This document shows positions 60,532 through 64,000 of a stretch of DNA of 64,000 bases, piece by piece. Positions within the stretch are counted from its first letter, which is position 1. The number at the start of each line of letters is the position of its first letter. A program made the translations under genes and the position numbers. Below the pieces are notes generated by a model, which saw nothing but the letters and a program-made list of their open reading frames with translations, had not been told where the DNA came from and searched no databases. The stretch is from Bacterioplanoides pacificum. GTDB lineage: Bacteria > Pseudomonadota > Gammaproteobacteria > Pseudomonadales > Oceanobacteraceae. The stretch is from positions 186,001-250,000 of the forward strand of contig NZ_JBHRYB010000003.1 of assembly GCF_042648445.1 (NCBI RefSeq), read 5' to 3'.

Positions 60532-61137
60532 TTACCCAAAGGCTTCACTAACTCCCCAGTCTTTCGATTTTATAAAGCGAACACCGACGGGGTTATGTTG
60601 CATTATTTCATCAACAATAATCTGGTGCATAAATATAAGAGATACCTTTTCTTCCAGTCTGAATATTAATCTGTCTTCTAAAGGAATGTTATCTAGCTTT
60701 TCTTTTGATAAAACAATTTTATCAATAATAGTCGTAAACTCAGAAACTCTTTTAAATACTGATTTTTCTTCATCCATGCAGCTAATTTCATTAAACAAAT
60801 GCATGATGACATGATCGTTGTAACGTTTCCCCTTGTAATGTATGTAAGCAGGCATCCACTGAACGCCCGGCATGGTATGTCGCAGAGCGACATCCTTAAT
60901 AACACGGTATGAAAAGGTACGTGGTAGTTCATGAAAATCAGCGATTTCATCATTTTTATAGGGTTTATCCAGTATCAGTGGATAAACATATCCATCCTGA
61001 ATTATTTCCCCTGGATTGGAGAATATCCCGCCAGTTATGTCGTCCGGTAATAAATCTTCGTCTAAATCCACCATGATGGAATTTTCATCACTATAAAGAA
61101 GATAATATTCTTCATCATAGTTACTATAATTGGTCAT
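60532..61137 (-). CDS. Probable cognate immunity protein of the AHH effector (subfamily A, copy 4)
   Basis: 201 residues; its ATG lies 2 bases after the effector stop, and the ribosome-binding GGGG is inside the last effector codons, so the pair is translationally coupled. It differs from the other A copies at residues 29-46 (LLPDDITGGIFSNPGEII) and has DEEYY near the start. The centre and MDEEKSVFKRV match copy 1. By position it should protect against the AHH nuclease; DUF1629/Imm11 proteins are known as immunity proteins of polymorphic toxins. Direct neutralisation is inferred, not seen. Confidence 0.78.
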   Translation of the reverse strand: MTNYSNYDEEYYLLYSDENSIMVDLDEDLLPDDITGGIFSNPGEIIQDGYVYPLILDKPYKNDEIADFHELPRTFSYRVIKDVALRHTMPGVQWMPAYIHYKGKRYNDHVIMHLFNEISCMDEEKSVFKRVSEFTTIIDKIVLSKEKLDNIPLEDRLIFRLEEKVSLIFMHQIIVDEIMQHNPVGVRFIKSKDWGVSEAFG

Positions 61138-61139
61138 TT

Positions 61140-63467
61140 TTATTCCCCTGCTTTTAACGATGTATTTTTTTGACTAAATACGTAGTTGTGCTTTCTGTTT
61201 AATGAGCAAGCACAATCTTTATTGGATCCCAATTCTTTTCTTGAATGGTTGCCACAGCCAAAACTTCCTTTAGCTAATTTGTAATCTCTTCCGTCAGAAG
61301 TTAATGTCCAGTAAAATTTTTCCAAATATTCCAGTATTTCGTTACTCTTTTCATTAAAGGCATTTTTAATCCTTTCTGGAGTTGAGCAATATTTATTCTT
61401 TTTTATAGCAATTTCAACTTCTTCTATTAATATTTTTACACCTTTGGTGTAGTTTGTTATTGTTTCCCTTCTTGTTTCCTGGTCTTTAATAACAGCCTCG
61501 CCTTCATCGTGGTTACCATAATGTAACGGCACCCCCAACTGACAAGCTATTTCCGGTCGGCTGGGAAGCATGATGCCATTTTCCTTACAGTTGATATCGT
61601 ACCCACACATATTGAAATAGTCCTGCCATTGTTTTCCTTTAACCGCTTCACTGGCAATAATGTGATGCGCTGCGAGGGTGTCATCTCCCTGGAACCACGG
61701 ATGATAGCTCTTATGATTTTTCTTTTTAGTGGAGTCTTTTTTATAGAGCAAGTTTCCTGAACTATCTAACACTTCGTTATTTTCTTTTGCTTTATTGTTA
61801 CTTTGAAGATTTGACATTATCCGGTCACTCAGGATAGAACTGATCCCTTTATTGGGGCCACCCTTTCGGGTCGTTGCTCTTTTCTGGGCATGTGAATTAC
61901 ATAAAGGACATTTATTATTATAAGGTTTTCCGCAAATATTTTTTGTGCGTTTATCAAAGTTAAACTGACACGTCTTCTTCTCTTTTTCCTCAACCGCTTC
62001 TTCCTTATCCTTTTCCACCTTCGCCTGTGCGGTCTGATTATGCTGAGATTTTACTTCTTTCTCCGGTGTCAGTTTCTTCTTCGATAATAAATCCAGCACC
62101 CGGTCGATAATCTTTTTAACTTTTCTGAATAAACCAATATTTTTAGCAATGAAACCTGCTACGACCACCCCGGCACCGGCGCCTCCGGTCAGGGCCGCAG
62201 TTAAGACGTTAAAGCCTAAGCCACCTCCCGACTGAGCGGCCTCAACTTTGGGCATGGCTTCATAATAACGGTCGGGGAATTCTTTCAGCATTTGCCCTGT
62301 CTCACTGTCTTCGAACAGCAAGCGGTAGTGGTTATAGACTTCCTGCAGTTCCTGCAGACTCTCTACGCCATAGGCATAAGCATTATCAAGCCGCTTGGCA
62401 CCATAGCTGGCCAGTTCTTCCAGGTCTTTTTTAAACTGATCCATACTTTTTTGCAGTGCTTGTTCGGCATTCGCACGTTTTTCATCGACTTCGGCGAGGA
62501 ATTCCAGATAAACGGCTTTTTTATTGCTGACGTACTCAATGGTTTGTTGTTTAACATCCTCGGCTATACCTTCCCATTCATCCATCTTAACCCGGGCATC
62601 GGCGACCAGGTCTTCTGCCAGCTGTGCGATTCCCTCTGCGGAATCACCAAGAGCGCCAAACAGGCCGTCAAAAAAAGCACCAGTAAGAATCAGGCCCTGC
62701 ATTGCTATTGACTCATTCGCCAGCGCCTCGTCGAGGCGTGAGGCTCGCTGTTTCAGCGCGTTAATGATGTCATCGAGTGCTTGTTGCAGTTCTTTGCGGG
62801 CTGCTTGCAATAATTTTTCAGACTCCGGATACCCCAGCTGAACGCTGATAGAGCCTGCCGGGACGTTGCTCAGGCGCAACAGGCTGCCCCACAACTTACC
62901 TTGTTTTTTACTGCCGTCTGAGAAGGTGATTTCATAAGGCAGTCCGTCTACGGATGCGTTCGGATCGTTTTCGAAGGTACATTCCAGTTCAAACCAGTAG
63001 CGAGGATTATTACTATTTCCCTGTGACTGATCGCTGCTGTTATTACGGTTATCTGCCCTGCTAACGCTGGCCACCATCTTCGGCCGTTCGACGGTACGCA
63101 ATAAGTGCATCAGAGCACTGCGCAGCTGCTCAGAAATTATTACTAGACTTATCTGGCAATCCAGTTCAATGCTGGCGCTATCGGCATTAACTTCCGCCTG
63201 GCGAAGCAGTGCCGGTTGTTTTACCCGGCCGACGGGCGCCAGTAAAAAAAATTCGCCACGACGCAGATGCTGCAGCAGTTTTTTTTGGCGCGAGGCATTT
63301 TCGGCGCTGTTAAGAGCATTACTTTCGCGCAGGCTGCCAAGCTGCTGGCGCACGCGGTAACTGAGCTGAATTGGGCGGTTGATTAATGCTTCTGCGGCGC
63401 TGGGAAGTTCAATGCGGTCGAGCTCGTACCAGCTGATTTCGGTACGATGTTTTACCTGATAGTCCAT
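61140..63467 (-). CDS. Polymorphic effector with C-terminal AHH nuclease domain (probable T6SS cargo)
   Basis: 775 residues. Residues 1-160 are an unrecognised N-terminal region; about 160-212 form a beta module (PYEITFSDGSKKQGKLWGSL, then RLSNVPAG) of the kind found in VgrG/PAAR-linked effectors. Residues 213-400 are helical/coiled coil. A Gly/Ala-rich hydrophobic segment is at 413-447. A lysine/glutamate-rich linker (460-498) leads to four cysteines C500, C512, C520 and C523, a probable zinc knuckle. The AHH toxin core is AAHHIIASEAVKG (A600, H601, H602), YDINCKENGIMLP (623-635) and PLHYGNHDEG with H649/H653. AHH domains are HNH-like DNases. The gene is divergent from vgrG and followed by the immunity array; the AT-rich 3' half differs in composition from the 5' half. 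Confidence 0.82.
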   Translation of the reverse strand: MDYQVKHRTEISWYELDRIELPSAAEALINRPIQLSYRVRQQLGSLRESNALNSAENASRQKKLLQHLRRGEFFLLAPVGRVKQPALLRQAEVNADSASIELDCQISLVIISEQLRSALMHLLRTVERPKMVASVSRADNRNNSSDQSQGNSNNPRYWFELECTFENDPNASVDGLPYEITFSDGSKKQGKLWGSLLRLSNVPAGSISVQLGYPESEKLLQAARKELQQALDDIINALKQRASRLDEALANESIAMQGLILTGAFFDGLFGALGDSAEGIAQLAEDLVADARVKMDEWEGIAEDVKQQTIEYVSNKKAVYLEFLAEVDEKRANAEQALQKSMDQFKKDLEELASYGAKRLDNAYAYGVESLQELQEVYNHYRLLFEDSETGQMLKEFPDRYYEAMPKVEAAQSGGGLGFNVLTAALTGGAGAGVVVAGFIAKNIGLFRKVKKIIDRVLDLLSKKKLTPEKEVKSQHNQTAQAKVEKDKEEAVEEKEKKTCQFNFDKRTKNICGKPYNNKCPLCNSHAQKRATTRKGGPNKGISSILSDRIMSNLQSNNKAKENNEVLDSSGNLLYKKDSTKKKNHKSYHPWFQGDDTLAAHHIIASEAVKGKQWQDYFNMCGYDINCKENGIMLPSRPEIACQLGVPLHYGNHDEGEAVIKDQETRRETITNYTKGVKILIEEVEIAIKKNKYCSTPERIKNAFNEKSNEILEYLEKFYWTLTSDGRDYKLAKGSFGCGNHSRKELGSNKDCACSLNRKHNYVFSQKNTSLKAGE

Positions 63468-63544
63468 GTGGCGGCGATATCCTGATCCAGTCCGTGGTTG
63501 TCCTTCGGGGCGGGATTATCTGGCATAACAGCCCCATTTATCAA

Positions 63545-63573
63545 TAGACATTGGCAGGATGAGTTTTTATAGT
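63545..63573 (+). promoter_or_regulatory. Candidate promoter of vgrG
   Basis: TAGACA, 17-base spacer, TATAGT, 65 bases before the vgrG ATG, in the 170-base divergent gap. The effector promoter on the other strand is not evident. Confidence 0.5.
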
Positions 63574-63637
63574 TTCGCCCTCTGATTGCAGCAGCCAGGC
63601 AAAGGATTCGCTGTACCCACGATCGCAGGAGAGCAGG

Positions 63638-64000
63638 ATGCCCTACCCAGAATTTCGTTTTACTACGCCAGATTACCGTTCTGAATTTGAACTGATCAGT
63701 TTTTCCGGTGAAGAGGCGATCTCATCGTTGTTCTGGTTCTCGCTGGAACTGAAGGTGCCACTGGACGCACGCGTCGACCTGGAAGTGTTATCTGATTCTG
63801 AAGCAAAACTCACGGTATTGGCTGATAAAGACAGCGGCCGGCCTGCAGATTACAGCATCAGTGGTGTGATTGAATCCGCCGAAGAAGTATTAAGCACATC
63901 TGCCACACATCGGTTTTACCGGGTTGAAATGGTGCCAGCGCTGGCACGCCAGAAGCACAGCCTGTCGTATGATATTTATACCCATATGACGGCCGATAAA
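63638..64000 (+). CDS. vgrG: Type VI secretion spike protein VgrG (5' part, cut by window end)
   Basis: 121 residues are visible, starting MPYPEFRFTTPDYRSEFELI after a GCAGGAGAG site 5-6 nt upstream. The pattern (ISFSGEEAISSLFWFSLELK near 20-40, ISGVIESAEEV near 75, RFYRVEMVPALARQKHSLS near 90) is the gp27-like N-terminal domain of VgrG/TssI. It forms the puncture tip that carries effectors. It is transcribed away from the AHH effector gene. The rest of the protein is outside the window. Confidence 0.85.
   Translation, partial: MPYPEFRFTTPDYRSEFELISFSGEEAISSLFWFSLELKVPLDARVDLEVLSDSEAKLTVLADKDSGRPADYSISGVIESAEEVLSTSATHRFYRVEMVPALARQKHSLSYDIYTHMTADK

Noticed and set aside
62292..62711. 139-codon open frame antisense to the effector gene
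   Set aside because: It mirrors the coiled-coil coding region and has no start context or domain.

Overview
The window is the replication-origin neighbourhood of a gammaproteobacterial chromosome. The gene order (dnaA-dnaN-recF-gyrB on one side, rpmH-rnpA-yidD-yidC-mnmE on the other, then a distal block with plsC, gmhB, glyS, glyQ, trkA, rsmB, fmt, def, a LysM protein, dprA, tsaC, hemF and aroE) is the one known from Pseudomonas and relatives. The lipase/foldase pair and the protein sequences suggest a marine Oceanospirillales-type bacterium. The genus is a guess, because no search could be run.

Layout. 1-5.4 kb: end of a malic enzyme gene, a periplasmic binding protein, typA, and glnA with a textbook sigma-54/NtrC control region, followed by a scarred interval (a duplicated glnA 3' end, a REP pair, and a truncated ribbon-helix-helix gene). 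5.4-16 kb: aroE, hemF, tsaC, dprA and a LysM protein on the minus strand, divergent from def-fmt-rsmB-trkA-trkH; a 75-bp in-frame tandem repeat sits between rsmB and trkA. 16-24 kb: a lipid A-type acyltransferase, a receiver-TPR protein with a minimal histidine kinase, glyQS, gmhB, plsC. 24-33 kb: lipase-specific foldase and lipase, a Na+/H+ antiporter-family protein, two paralogous beta-propeller proteins, a LysE-family exporter and a decayed antitoxin gene. 33.1-33.9 kb: a NYN-domain nuclease preceded by its own promoter and a short structured RNA ending in a terminator-like U-run. 34-45 kb: the origin genes, with two perfect parS sites inside recF and an AT-rich dnaA-rpmH interval carrying DnaA boxes. 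45-50 kb: copA-cueR under a MerR-type promoter, a putative lipoprotein, and a DnaA-box-bearing interval upstream of mnmG.

Downstream of mnmG, where rsmG-parA-parB would be expected, the sequence instead enters an accessory region. First comes a hipA-hipB module with three operator-like sites spaced exactly 41 bp apart. From 54.0 to 63.5 kb there is an AT-rich island: ten paralogous Imm11/DUF1629-like putative immunity genes in tandem, all on the minus strand, directly downstream of a 775-residue polymorphic effector with a C-terminal AHH nuclease domain. A divergent vgrG (cut by the window end) ties the island to type VI secretion. Three immunity subfamilies alternate, the copies are mosaics of one another, and several intergenic spacers carry a hairpin whose stem changes by paired substitutions. 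This immunity array is the strongest candidate for an undescribed system here.

Working together: the core block couples replication, tRNA modification, membrane insertion and translation genes around oriC. The lipase operon and copper efflux operon are self-contained adaptive units. The 3' third of the window is a competition/defence island in which the effector and the gene 2 nt downstream of it form the probable toxin/immunity pair, and the remaining nine paralogs are probably a reserve of orphan immunities.
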